A stretch of 26,367 bases of DNA from the IMG/VR virus record IMGVR_UViG_3300030109_004498, positions 1-26,367 of that record; one strand, given 5' to 3'. The stretch comes from a virus. Within the stretch, counting starts at the first letter, position 1. Each line of letters opens with the position of its first letter. The notes beneath the pieces were generated by a model. It was not told where the DNA came from. It saw nothing but the letters and a program-made list of their open reading frames with translations, and ran no database searches. Position numbers and translations under genes: made by a program. Positions 15,424 through 22,812 of this stretch are shown piece after piece.

Positions 15424-15450
15424 TTGAAAGTTCTATTTAATATTTATTTT
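15424..15450 (+). promoter_or_regulatory. Candidate promoter upstream of thyX
   Basis: TTGAAA (15424-15429) is followed by an ATATTTAT box at 15440-15447. This resembles the arrangement before the sheath gene (TTGAAA, then ATATTTAT at a similar distance). It lies 21-44 bases before the thyX ATG, at the boundary between the tail and replication modules, where a new transcript would be expected. Confidence 0.3.
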
Positions 15451-15467
15451 AAATTAGAGGTTATATT

Positions 15468-16175
15468 ATGTTAAAAGGTGAAGTCTTAGATAAAGGCTTT
15501 ATTGAGGTTGTTGATTCGTTGGGAAACGATTTGACTGTAGTCAATTCAGCTAGAGTATCATTCGGTAAAAGAAAAGAAAAGTGGGATAAATCAGACGAAA
15601 GATTAGTTCGTTATCTGGCAAAATACAAACACTATTCTCCATTCAGACACTTACAAGTACAATTCCACATTAAAGCACCTGAGTTCGTAATGAGACAATG
15701 GTATAAACACGTTGTTGGTATAGAGACTACATCTAATTCTGCTATAAAAGATCATGCTTGGAATGAGATAAGTGGTAGATATGTTCCAGTGGAAGATTTT
15801 TATGTACCATCCGTTTGGAGAAAACAATCCGATGATAACAAACAAGCATCAGAGGGTGTGTTGGATGACTTACAACAAAAAAGAATGAGTAGTGCTTACG
15901 ATGAGTATATGAGACAAGTAGAGATGATATACGATCGTATGATTAGTGCGGGTACAGCTAAAGAACAAGCAAGAATTATATTACCTTTATCACAATACAC
16001 AGAAGTTTATTGGACTGCTTCATTCCAAGCGATAATGAACTTCATTGAACTACGAAATGAGAAAACATCACAATGGGAGATTCAGGAGTATGCTAAGGTT
16101 ATGTTGGATTTGATGAAAGATGTATATCCACAAACAACTAAACTTTGGTCAGAGGCTCACAATTGGTTATTGTAG
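15468..16175 (+). CDS. thyX: Flavin-dependent thymidylate synthase
   Basis: ThyX makes dTMP from dUMP using methylene-tetrahydrofolate and FAD/NADPH. The 235-aa length is typical. Visible family motifs are VNSARVSFGK (residues 25-34), YSPFRH (56-61), MRQWYKHVVG (75-84), NEISGRYVP (99-107), ARIILPLSQYTEVYWTAS (168-185) and NFIELR...QWEIQEYAKVM. In classical ThyX the signature is R-H-R-x7-S. Here the RHR region reads YKHVVG and is separated from NEISGRY by a 14-residue insert, a form known from phage enzymes, so activity is still expected. AGAGG lies eight bases before the ATG. The last bases overlap the polymerase-like gene. With nrdJ downstream it supplies dTTP for phage replication. Confidence 0.95.
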   Translation: MLKGEVLDKGFIEVVDSLGNDLTVVNSARVSFGKRKEKWDKSDERLVRYLAKYKHYSPFRHLQVQFHIKAPEFVMRQWYKHVVGIETTSNSAIKDHAWNEISGRYVPVEDFYVPSVWRKQSDDNKQASEGVLDDLQQKRMSSAYDEYMRQVEMIYDRMISAGTAKEQARIILPLSQYTEVYWTASFQAIMNFIELRNEKTSQWEIQEYAKVMLDLMKDVYPQTTKLWSEAHNWLL

Positions 16176-17467
16176 AAAATAAAAAAGAGTTTTTAGAATT
16201 TGCTGAAACTTTTAGTAATTTCGACTCTGTTGTAATTCCAATAGAATGTGATTTCAATAAACATCCTAAAGATACTAAGCTATGTATGTTGTATGCTAGG
16301 ATTCTTTCTGATAAGAAAAAAGAATATATACTACCATTCAGACATTCTGATACTTTAAATTTAGATACACAAAGAATAGATGACCTTTGGACACCAAAGA
16401 ATGTTTACACTTATGATAAGAAAAAACTATTACACTTTTTTGATTGGAAAAACACACATGATGTTCAGATGAATTATTATTTAGAGAAAAATGAACCATT
16501 GGTTATAGAACACATAGTTACAAATGCACACGAATACTTTTACAGAAAATATTATGGTAACTCTAATATAAATTGTGTTATACCTATTATGAAACATTTA
16601 GAGTGGTGTAGGAAAATAGTAGACATTTTAAAAACAGCTGGTGTTATCGGATTGAAGGAAACGGAATCGGTATATAATATTTATAATGAGAATGTACTAG
16701 AGAACCTACAGAAGATAGAGTCAAATGGATTACAAACTACAGATGGTATGGTATATTCGGAGTATAATCCTTACACCGCTACTGGTCGCCCATCAAATAG
16801 ATTCGGTGGTTTGAACTTTGCTGCTCTTAACAAAAAGGATGGTAGTAGAAAGAAGTTTATAAGTAGATATGGTAAAGAGGGAATGTTGGTAGAGATGGAT
16901 TATGATGCTTATCATCTTCGCTTAATCGGGGATGTTGTAGATTATAAATTCCCAAAGGGTTCAGTTCACAAACACATGGCTAAGTTTTATGGTGTTGATT
17001 ATGAGGAAGCAAAGTCTTTATCATTTCAGTATTTATATGGTAACATTCCATACGAAGTATCACAAATCAACCCTTTTTTCTGTAAAGTAGAGGATTATGT
17101 AAATGGTGTTTGGGAGTCATATAAATCAAAGAATTTCATAGAATCTGATATTTATAATAAGAGAATATATAGAAAAAATCTATCTGATATGAATAAGAAC
17201 AAAGTTTTTAACTATCTTATTCAGCTGATGGAAACAGAAAGTAATATGAGAATACTTACAGAACTCTTACCTAAAATAGAAGGTTATAAGAGTAAATTAG
17301 TTCTGTATAGTTATGATTCATTTTTGTTTGACTTTTACTTACCAGATGGATTGGATTTTCTCAAAAAAGTAAAGGATATAATTGAACAGAGTGGTAAATT
17401 TCCAGTCAAGGTTGGTAAGGGGTGGAATTATCACGAAATGGAAGATATTACGAGGAAGTTTAAATGA
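16163..17467 (+). CDS. Short divergent family A DNA polymerase
   Basis: I place the start at TTG 16163, seven bases after AGAGG and overlapping thyX by 13 bases; a TTG at 16145 is the alternative. The 434-aa product has the family A order of motifs. TATGR (205-209) is in the place of the T/RLSS region. Motif A is DYDAYHLR (D246). Motif B has K284, F288 and Y292-G293 in the K-x3-F-x3-Y-G spacing. Motif C is YSYDS (D385). Both metal-binding Asp residues are present. Several usual residues differ: the motif A steric-gate Glu is His251, the motif B Arg is Tyr280, and HDE is YDS. The N-terminal 150 residues may be a worn-down 3'-5' exonuclease domain (IPIECDF near the start); I see no complete exonuclease motifs. 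It is far shorter than T7 gp5 (704 aa) or the Klenow fragment (about 605 aa). It is probably the phage replicative polymerase. Confidence 0.75.
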   Translation: MVIVENKKEFLEFAETFSNFDSVVIPIECDFNKHPKDTKLCMLYARILSDKKKEYILPFRHSDTLNLDTQRIDDLWTPKNVYTYDKKKLLHFFDWKNTHDVQMNYYLEKNEPLVIEHIVTNAHEYFYRKYYGNSNINCVIPIMKHLEWCRKIVDILKTAGVIGLKETESVYNIYNENVLENLQKIESNGLQTTDGMVYSEYNPYTATGRPSNRFGGLNFAALNKKDGSRKKFISRYGKEGMLVEMDYDAYHLRLIGDVVDYKFPKGSVHKHMAKFYGVDYEEAKSLSFQYLYGNIPYEVSQINPFFCKVEDYVNGVWESYKSKNFIESDIYNKRIYRKNLSDMNKNKVFNYLIQLMETESNMRILTELLPKIEGYKSKLVLYSYDSFLFDFYLPDGLDFLKKVKDIIEQSGKFPVKVGKGWNYHEMEDITRKFK

Positions 17468-19155
17468 TTACAGACTTAAATGAAATACTAGTAGAATGGG
17501 CGTACCGAACAAACGATGGTAAGCCTGATGTAAATAATAGTGCTAAGTTATTGACATTAGAAACAGTGTTGAAAGACTTTGGTTGGACTAGAGAAGCTAG
17601 AGCTGAGTTGTTGAGTACATTGATGGAAGCTGATATCGTTAAGAATAGAGATAGTGGTAACATTTATACAGTACAGAAACATAATCCAGACACTCAAGAT
17701 TTAGTAAAGAAAGATGCTTCTGATGCTGAGATTGCTAAAGTTACAAAGAAAAAGGTAGATAAAGAAAAAGGTGATAAAGAACCAAAAGATAATCAAAAAA
17801 GAGTTATTAATGGTAAAGATAAAACATTAAAGAAAGTAAATACTTCTGATACCGAAACTTTTTCTCAAGATATAGAACCAGATGACGATGATTACAGTAA
17901 CGATTTAGAAATTGGAGAGCCACCACCTAAGTTTGAAATACCTGAAGAATTGAATAAAGGTAAATTTCCAAAGAAATATGTTAAGTTAATAAATAGAATG
18001 ATGAATAGTAAGAGAGTTGGTACTAAACCTGAAATTTCTACGTTGATTTCAAAAGGTGGTGCTGGTGCTATATCCGCACAAGCAGGTGAAGTGCTAACGC
18101 TTATGGCTACTTCTATGTCTGATGATGAATGGGAAAGCTTACAAAATTCTATGTTAGAACATGAAAAAGCAATTATAGAAAATAATCCTGATTTAAAAGC
18201 TCCTGGTAAAAGAGTGATAAACAAAGGTTGGATTGTTGCTTCTGGTAAGAGTAGAAAAGCTATTAGAGACAGAATAAGTAAAAAGTATGGTGAAGGTGTT
18301 CAAATTTCAAATACTGGTTGGGATACAGAAGAAGATGTTAATGCTATGGGTTGGGATGACTATGCTGGTTCAAAAGGATTCTCAACAGATATGTATGTTA
18401 AGGTAAAAACAAAAGATGGTCAAGAGATAATGGATGAGGTTTCTCTCAAAAAGAATGAAAATATTAACTTCCTAAACTCATCCACTGGAAAATTCAGAGA
18501 GTGGGATGAAGATAGTGTTGGTAGCGAAATAGATGCTAAAGAGTATGCTAATACAGAAAGAGATAGTCTTAATGAAGCTATTAAGGAATTTGATTTAGAT
18601 TTACCTAATCCAACAAGTAGAAAATCAGCTAAAGCTGTTTGGTTGGCTATGGTTGAAAAAACCGATTATAATACAAAAACAGGTAAAATGACAACAAGTA
18701 ATCCTCCAACTAAAGAAGAGCTGTGGGTTCAATCTCATGTAAAACAAATTCGTGACTACACTACAACATCTACAAGAGCAATAGTTGATAATCCTAAATT
18801 GAAAGCAGGAATGTTAAAAGAAATTAGAAAAGAGTTTCCTTTAAAATCTGTTGGTGAAGGTGAGGAGACTATGGCTATAGGAGACTTGAGTTTAGATCCC
18901 GATACTATGACAGAATTATTCGGAACTTCTGATTTTGAAAAAATAAAAGAAAACTTAGTTGTAAATGAAAGTGTAGACCCACCAGCTCTTGCTTACAGAG
19001 CAGGAACAGATGAAGAAATGTTTAATGTTGCTAGTATTGTGATAAGACAAGATGGTGTTGGATATGGTGGTAGCTCTATGAAATTTGAAATGCAAATGGA
19101 AAAGGAGTTTGCTAGTAAATTAAGAGAGTCTCATAATAAGGTTTACAATAAATGA
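17464..19155 (+). CDS. Unknown protein with possible PD-(D/E)xK nuclease motif
   Basis: This 563-aa protein starts with an ATGA overlap on the polymerase stop. Residues 1-70 look like a small helical, possibly winged-helix, domain (LNEILVEWAYRTNDGKPDV, then LLTLETVLKDFGW). Residues 80-150 form a Lys- then Asp-rich linker that is probably disordered. Residues about 195-345 contain GAISAQAGEVLTLMA (E209), STDMYVKVK (D309) and EVSLKKN (E325, K329). These match the acid-helix, D, (E/x)-x-K order of PD-(D/E)xK nucleases of the SLK type. The C-terminal 200 residues are unassigned. Position between polymerase and SSB genes supports a DNA-processing role. The nuclease reading is inference from motif spacing and should not be taken as established. 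Confidence 0.55.
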   Translation: MITDLNEILVEWAYRTNDGKPDVNNSAKLLTLETVLKDFGWTREARAELLSTLMEADIVKNRDSGNIYTVQKHNPDTQDLVKKDASDAEIAKVTKKKVDKEKGDKEPKDNQKRVINGKDKTLKKVNTSDTETFSQDIEPDDDDYSNDLEIGEPPPKFEIPEELNKGKFPKKYVKLINRMMNSKRVGTKPEISTLISKGGAGAISAQAGEVLTLMATSMSDDEWESLQNSMLEHEKAIIENNPDLKAPGKRVINKGWIVASGKSRKAIRDRISKKYGEGVQISNTGWDTEEDVNAMGWDDYAGSKGFSTDMYVKVKTKDGQEIMDEVSLKKNENINFLNSSTGKFREWDEDSVGSEIDAKEYANTERDSLNEAIKEFDLDLPNPTSRKSAKAVWLAMVEKTDYNTKTGKMTTSNPPTKEELWVQSHVKQIRDYTTTSTRAIVDNPKLKAGMLKEIRKEFPLKSVGEGEETMAIGDLSLDPDTMTELFGTSDFEKIKENLVVNESVDPPALAYRAGTDEEMFNVASIVIRQDGVGYGGSSMKFEMQMEKEFASKLRESHNKVYNK

Positions 19156-19565
19156 AAACTCAACTACTCTGCACATTCACTCAAAAAGAAAATCTAAACG
19201 ATATTCTTGACCTAATCATTTTATGTAATGATATACTCTACGATAAGATATATGTATTTCAGAATGGTAAAGACCACAACCAACTAATCTGTACCTACAA
19301 TGTTGAGTACGATGGTGATAATCATCCTGAAGATATTCCAAATACTATATCACTACATAGAAAGAAACAAAGCAACACACTATACACAATCAATGCTCTG
19401 AACGAAGTCATCAGAGAACTCAATGGTGGTGTGCTTGATAAAAGATTTCCTATACCTTGGGATGATTACTATAATAGTTTATTACTAACAAATGACAACG
19501 GACTAAATAAAATACCAACAAAAATACACAGTATAGTTGATACAAAAAATTATAAAGAAAAGTAA
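19152..19565 (+). CDS. Conserved-looking 137-aa protein, function unknown
   Basis: The ATG overlaps the preceding stop by four bases (ATGA), so translation is probably coupled. The protein starts KTQLLCTFTQKENLNDILD and contains a regular alternation of strands and helices: IYVFQNGKDHNQLICTYNVE, NTISLHRKKQSNTLYTINAL, and NEVIRELNGGVLDKRF. There is no membrane segment and no catalytic motif that I recognise. The ISLHRK-x(5)-LYTINALN-x(n)-LNGG pattern looks like something under constraint and, to my recollection, occurs in other T4-like phages without assigned function. It is the last gene of the thyX-polymerase run, with a 96-base gap after it. Confidence 0.7.
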   Translation: MKTQLLCTFTQKENLNDILDLIILCNDILYDKIYVFQNGKDHNQLICTYNVEYDGDNHPEDIPNTISLHRKKQSNTLYTINALNEVIRELNGGVLDKRFPIPWDDYYNSLLLTNDNGLNKIPTKIHSIVDTKNYKEK

Positions 19566-19661
19566 AAAAATATTTGTATTTGGTTTTATAACCTTATACT
19601 TATTATCAAATGGTTACTATTGTAACTTAAAAATGCTAATTAAATAATAGGAGAATAAATA

Positions 19662-20420
19662 ATGGATATTAATTCAATTCGTAAGCGTCTTAATCAACTT
19701 CAAACAACAAACAATAGGACTTCAAACCTATGGAAACCTCAACCAGGAAAACAAGTAATTAGAGTGTTACCTTATAAACATAATAAGGATAATCCTTTCA
19801 TTGAATTGTTCTTTCATTTTGGTTTGAATAATAAAACCTATCTTTCACCAATCACATATGGTCGTCCTGACCCAATTGAAGAGTTTGCTCAAAAACTTAA
19901 AACAAGTGGGAACAGAGAAGAGTATCAGATGGCTCGTAAGCTGGAATCCAAAATGAGAACTTTTGCTCCAGTCATCGTTCGTGGTGAAGAAAGTCAAGGT
20001 GTTCGTTTTTGGGGATTTGGTAAGACGGTCTATCAAGAATTACTTTCTGTAATAGCAGATCCAGACTATGGTGATATCACAGACGCTGTTAGTGGTCGTG
20101 ATGTATCAGTAGAATTTATTACTGCTGAAGAAAGTGGTGCTTCATTTCCTAAGACTACTATTCGTGTTAAACCTAATCAGACTCCAATCTCAGAGGATAA
20201 AGCACAATTAGAAGGTCTCTTAGAAAATCAAAAAGACATAAATGAATTATATCAGGAACTATCGTATGAAGAACTTACAGATGTTCTGAACCAATGGTTA
20301 AATCCAGAGGCTTCAGATGATGAAGAAAAGAGTTCTGATACTTCAGTTTCCGCAGTTGTTGCTGAATCAGCGAAAGTTGAAGATGCAAGTGCTGCATTTG
20401 ATGAGTTATTCAATAAGTAA
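19662..20420 (+). CDS. Single-stranded DNA-binding protein (T4 gp32-like)
   Basis: This 252-aa protein coats single-stranded DNA during replication and recombination. It shows the gp32 layout: a short basic N-terminal segment (IRKRLNQLQ) for cooperative binding; a core starting LWKPQPGKQVIRVLPYKHN with ELFFHFGLNNKTYLSP and RFWGFGKTVYQELLSV; and an acidic, Ser/Ala-rich C-terminal tail from about residue 215 that ends FDELFNK, where partner proteins bind. It contains no cysteine, so the zinc site of T4 gp32 (one His and three Cys) is absent; the loop reads YGRPDPIEEF instead. It has its own strong ribosome-binding site (AATAGGAG). The 96-base gap upstream is AT-rich and may hold a promoter. A structured element follows it. 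Confidence 0.88.
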   Translation: MDINSIRKRLNQLQTTNNRTSNLWKPQPGKQVIRVLPYKHNKDNPFIELFFHFGLNNKTYLSPITYGRPDPIEEFAQKLKTSGNREEYQMARKLESKMRTFAPVIVRGEESQGVRFWGFGKTVYQELLSVIADPDYGDITDAVSGRDVSVEFITAEESGASFPKTTIRVKPNQTPISEDKAQLEGLLENQKDINELYQELSYEELTDVLNQWLNPEASDDEEKSSDTSVSAVVAESAKVEDASAAFDELFNK

Positions 20421-20428
20421 ATAAAGTG

Positions 20429-20515
20429 TAGTGGGTGTTGAAGCCAACACTAATAAAACCGAGTGTGTGCATCCAGTATAGGAATAAAAGCCGGACACAC
20501 CCACTATTTAAATAG
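20429..20515 (+). promoter_or_regulatory. Structured RNA element between SSB and RecA genes with two exclusive folds
   Basis: Four segments are mutually complementary. A is TAGTGGGTGTTG (20429-20440), B is CAACACT (20445-20451), C is AGTGTGT (20462-20468) and D is ACACACCCACTA (20495-20506). Fold 1 pairs A with D in a perfect 10-bp stem (20429-20438 with 20497-20506) and lets B pair with C (20447-20451 with 20462-20466). Fold 2 pairs A with B (20435-20440 with 20445-20450, AAGC loop) and C with D (20463-20468 with 20495-20500). Directly after D comes a 12-base palindrome CTATTTAAATAG (20504-20515) that overlaps the recombinase ribosome-binding site AGGAG (20514-20518). No long T-tract follows, so translational control or RNA processing fits better than termination. 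I recognise no known riboswitch family. Confidence 0.55.
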
Positions 20516-20524
20516 GAGAATTAT

Positions 20525-21622
20525 ATGTCAGTTAAAGAAGATTTAGCTGGAGTTCTTGCCGATTCTTTAAATAAGAAATTTAAAGATTATAAGGTTGCGT
20601 ACTTCTTAGATGGTGCTAATCCAACACCCACCGATATAAAAGAATTTATCTCTACCGGTTCAACAATGTTGGACTTAGCTATTTCAAACAAAGCTAATGG
20701 TGGTATTGCTGTCGGTAGGATTACAGAATTAAATGGATTAGAGAGTAGTGGTAAATCATTAGTGGGTGCACATCTACTTGCAGAGACACAGAAAAAAGGT
20801 GGTGTCGCTGTTTATATAGATACTGAAACTGCTGTTAGTGAAGATTTTCTTGAAGTGATAGGTGTGGATATAAGTAAAATGTTATATCTACACTTAGAAA
20901 CCGTAGAGGATATATTCGAAGCTATCGAAGAGATTGTAACAAAGGTGAGAGAATCAGATAAGGATAGGTTAGTAACTATCTTAGTTGATTCATTAGCTGC
21001 TGCTACAACGAAAGTTGAGTTAAATGCCGACTATGATAAAGATGGTTGGGCTACATCAAAAGCTATTGTAATATCTAAAGCTATGAGAAAGATTACTCAG
21101 ATGATTGGTAGACAAAGAATAGGTTTAGTATTTACAAATCAGTTAAGACAAAAATTAGGTGTAATGTTTGGAGACCCTTGGACAACAAGTGGTGGAAAAG
21201 CATTACCATTTCATGCTTCTACTCGTATCCGTCTGAAGAATAAAGGACAGATAAAAGATAGTAAGAAAAATGTCATCGGAATGACTATTCTCGCACAGGT
21301 TATAAAGAATAGATTGGGTCCTCCGCTGAGAAAAGCGGAGTTCCCTCTCTACTTCGAAAGTGGTATTGATGATGAGGGTAGTTGGTTGCAAGTTATGAAA
21401 GATCACGGATTAGTAAAAGTAGGTGGTGCTTGGTATACTATGACAGACCATAATGGAAATGAAATGAAGTTTCAATCTAAAGATTGGTCTGAAAAGTTAG
21501 AAGATAAAGAGTTTAAATCATATTGTTACCAACTCATTTGTGATAAAGTGATACTAAAATATAACAAAGCTGAAATCGGCATCGATGATGTAGAAATAGA
21601 TGATGAGAGTATGGATGAGTAA
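20525..21622 (+). CDS. recA: RecA/UvsX-like recombinase
   Basis: A 365-aa ATPase that forms filaments on single-stranded DNA and drives strand exchange; in T4-like phages this also starts recombination-dependent replication. Walker A is GLESSGKS (71-78). The IDTE segment (98-101) carries the Glu matching the catalytic Glu of RecA, and Walker B is VTILVD (150-155). The DNA-binding loop region TNQLRQKLGVMFGDPWTTSG (204-223) is clearly RecA-type. It has Trp219 where RecA has Glu (GDPE/N-x-T). The C-terminus, with GAWYTM and QSKDWSEKL, is more UvsX-like and ends in an acidic tail (VEIDDESMDE). AGGAG lies seven bases before the ATG, next to the structured element. The last bases overlap the nuclease gene. 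Confidence 0.93.
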   Translation: MSVKEDLAGVLADSLNKKFKDYKVAYFLDGANPTPTDIKEFISTGSTMLDLAISNKANGGIAVGRITELNGLESSGKSLVGAHLLAETQKKGGVAVYIDTETAVSEDFLEVIGVDISKMLYLHLETVEDIFEAIEEIVTKVRESDKDRLVTILVDSLAAATTKVELNADYDKDGWATSKAIVISKAMRKITQMIGRQRIGLVFTNQLRQKLGVMFGDPWTTSGGKALPFHASTRIRLKNKGQIKDSKKNVIGMTILAQVIKNRLGPPLRKAEFPLYFESGIDDEGSWLQVMKDHGLVKVGGAWYTMTDHNGNEMKFQSKDWSEKLEDKEFKSYCYQLICDKVILKYNKAEIGIDDVEIDDESMDE

Positions 21623-22649
21623 TGCAAAGTATTTGTCTATACTTGAGGAAATAAAAAATAAAGGCGGTAAATTAGACTCAGAAGAACCTGATGATAAGGT
21701 ATTGATTATAGATGGTCTGAATACTTTTATAAGATGTTTCAGCGCTATACCAACTCTCAATGATGACGGTGCTCATGTTGGGGGAATAGTTGGTTTTCTT
21801 AGGTCAATAGGATACGCTATAAGGACAATTAGACCTACCCGAACTGTCATAGTATTTGATGGTAAAGGTGGGTCTAACCGCCGTAAAAAAATATTTCCAG
21901 AGTATAAGGCTGGTAGAAATATGTCTGAAAGACTAAATCGGTCTTATGATTTTAATACTAAGGAAGATGAGCATCAATCTATGGTTATGCAATTAACTAG
22001 AGTAATTGATTATTTAGATTATCTTCCACTTACTACTATTACAATTGAGAACATAGAAGCTGATGACACAATGGCTTATGTCACTAAACAGATTCTAAAA
22101 ACATCTAATATAATTTTGATGTCAACAGACAAAGACTTTCTTCAATTAGTAAATCATAGAGTATCAGTTTGGTCACCAACAAAAAAGAAGATGTACGATC
22201 CTCCTAAAGTTTTAGAAGACTATGGTATACCTTCACATAACTTTGCTGTTTACAGGTCAATCGATGGCGACAAGTCTGATAACATAGATGGAGTTCGTGG
22301 GTGGGGTTTGAAAACTATTCAAAAAAAAATACCACTTTTACTCGAAGATAAGATACTTAATATTGCAGATATTATTAAAGAAGATGAAAAGCTCAAAGAG
22401 AGTGAGGAGTTATTGAAAAGAAACTATATGTTGATGCAATTAGATGAAGTAGATATCAGCGCTTCTGCTAAAACTAAAATCTTAGATAAAATCAGAGAGC
22501 CTATTAATAGGTTAAATAAAATGCAATTTCAAAAAAGATTTATTGAGGATAGATTATTTGCTACACTACCAAATATGGATAGTTGGTTAGTTCAATGTTT
22601 TGCTAAACTCAATCAAATGGCTGAGAAAACTCATGGGAAGAAAACGTAA
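21615..22649 (+). CDS. 5'-3' exonuclease / flap endonuclease (T4 RNase H-like, FEN family)
   Basis: This nuclease would remove RNA primers and 5' flaps. I chose ATG 21615 (344 aa), five bases after GAGAG and overlapping recA by 8 bases; ATGs at 21600 and 21603 are alternatives that add up to five residues. Metal-binding acidic motifs are in order: IIDGLNTFIR (D33), VIVFDGKGGSNRRKKIFPEY (D82), ENIEADDTMAY (E148, D150, D151), LMSTDKDFLQL (D172, D174), and GDKSDNIDGVRGWGLKT (D219, D222), which also gives the helix-3-turn-helix DNA-binding element. All expected catalytic groups are present, so an active enzyme is likely. It lies between recombinase and helicase, consistent with lagging-strand processing. 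Confidence 0.92.
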   Translation: MSNAKYLSILEEIKNKGGKLDSEEPDDKVLIIDGLNTFIRCFSAIPTLNDDGAHVGGIVGFLRSIGYAIRTIRPTRTVIVFDGKGGSNRRKKIFPEYKAGRNMSERLNRSYDFNTKEDEHQSMVMQLTRVIDYLDYLPLTTITIENIEADDTMAYVTKQILKTSNIILMSTDKDFLQLVNHRVSVWSPTKKKMYDPPKVLEDYGIPSHNFAVYRSIDGDKSDNIDGVRGWGLKTIQKKIPLLLEDKILNIADIIKEDEKLKESEELLKRNYMLMQLDEVDISASAKTKILDKIREPINRLNKMQFQKRFIEDRLFATLPNMDSWLVQCFAKLNQMAEKTHGKKT

Positions 22650-22812
22650 ATACAATACAGAAACAGAAAGAAAGGAAGCACAACGAAAGTGGTCTATGGA
22701 CTACTATTATAAGAATAGATCGACTCTACAAGCAAAAGCTAGAGAGCGTTATCGTAGGAAGAAGCAAATGGAATTAATGGAGCAACAAAGAAAAGAATTA
22801 TATGGCGAATGA
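22633..22812 (+). CDS. Small very basic protein, 59 aa, function unknown
   Basis: The frame is open from TTG 22600, but ATG 22633 (MGRKRKYNTETERKEAQRKW) is the likely start, inside the end of the exonuclease gene. The protein is almost wholly charged: Arg/Lys about a third, with Glu and Tyr. It is predicted helical, with the repeated theme of basic-aromatic segments (WSMDYYYKNRSTLQAKARER). Composition suggests nucleic-acid binding, like the basic leader segments found before HNH or GIY-YIG domains, but no nuclease core is present. It overlaps the helicase start by 11 bases, so it may couple helicase translation. Whether it acts with the helicase or the exonuclease is unknown. Confidence 0.65.
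   Translation: MGRKRKYNTETERKEAQRKWSMDYYYKNRSTLQAKARERYRRKKQMELMEQQRKELYGE

Noticed and set aside
20421-20524. Simple intrinsic terminator after the SSB gene
   Set aside because: The long stem has a 58-base interior and is followed by TTTAAA and a ribosome-binding site rather than a T-tract.
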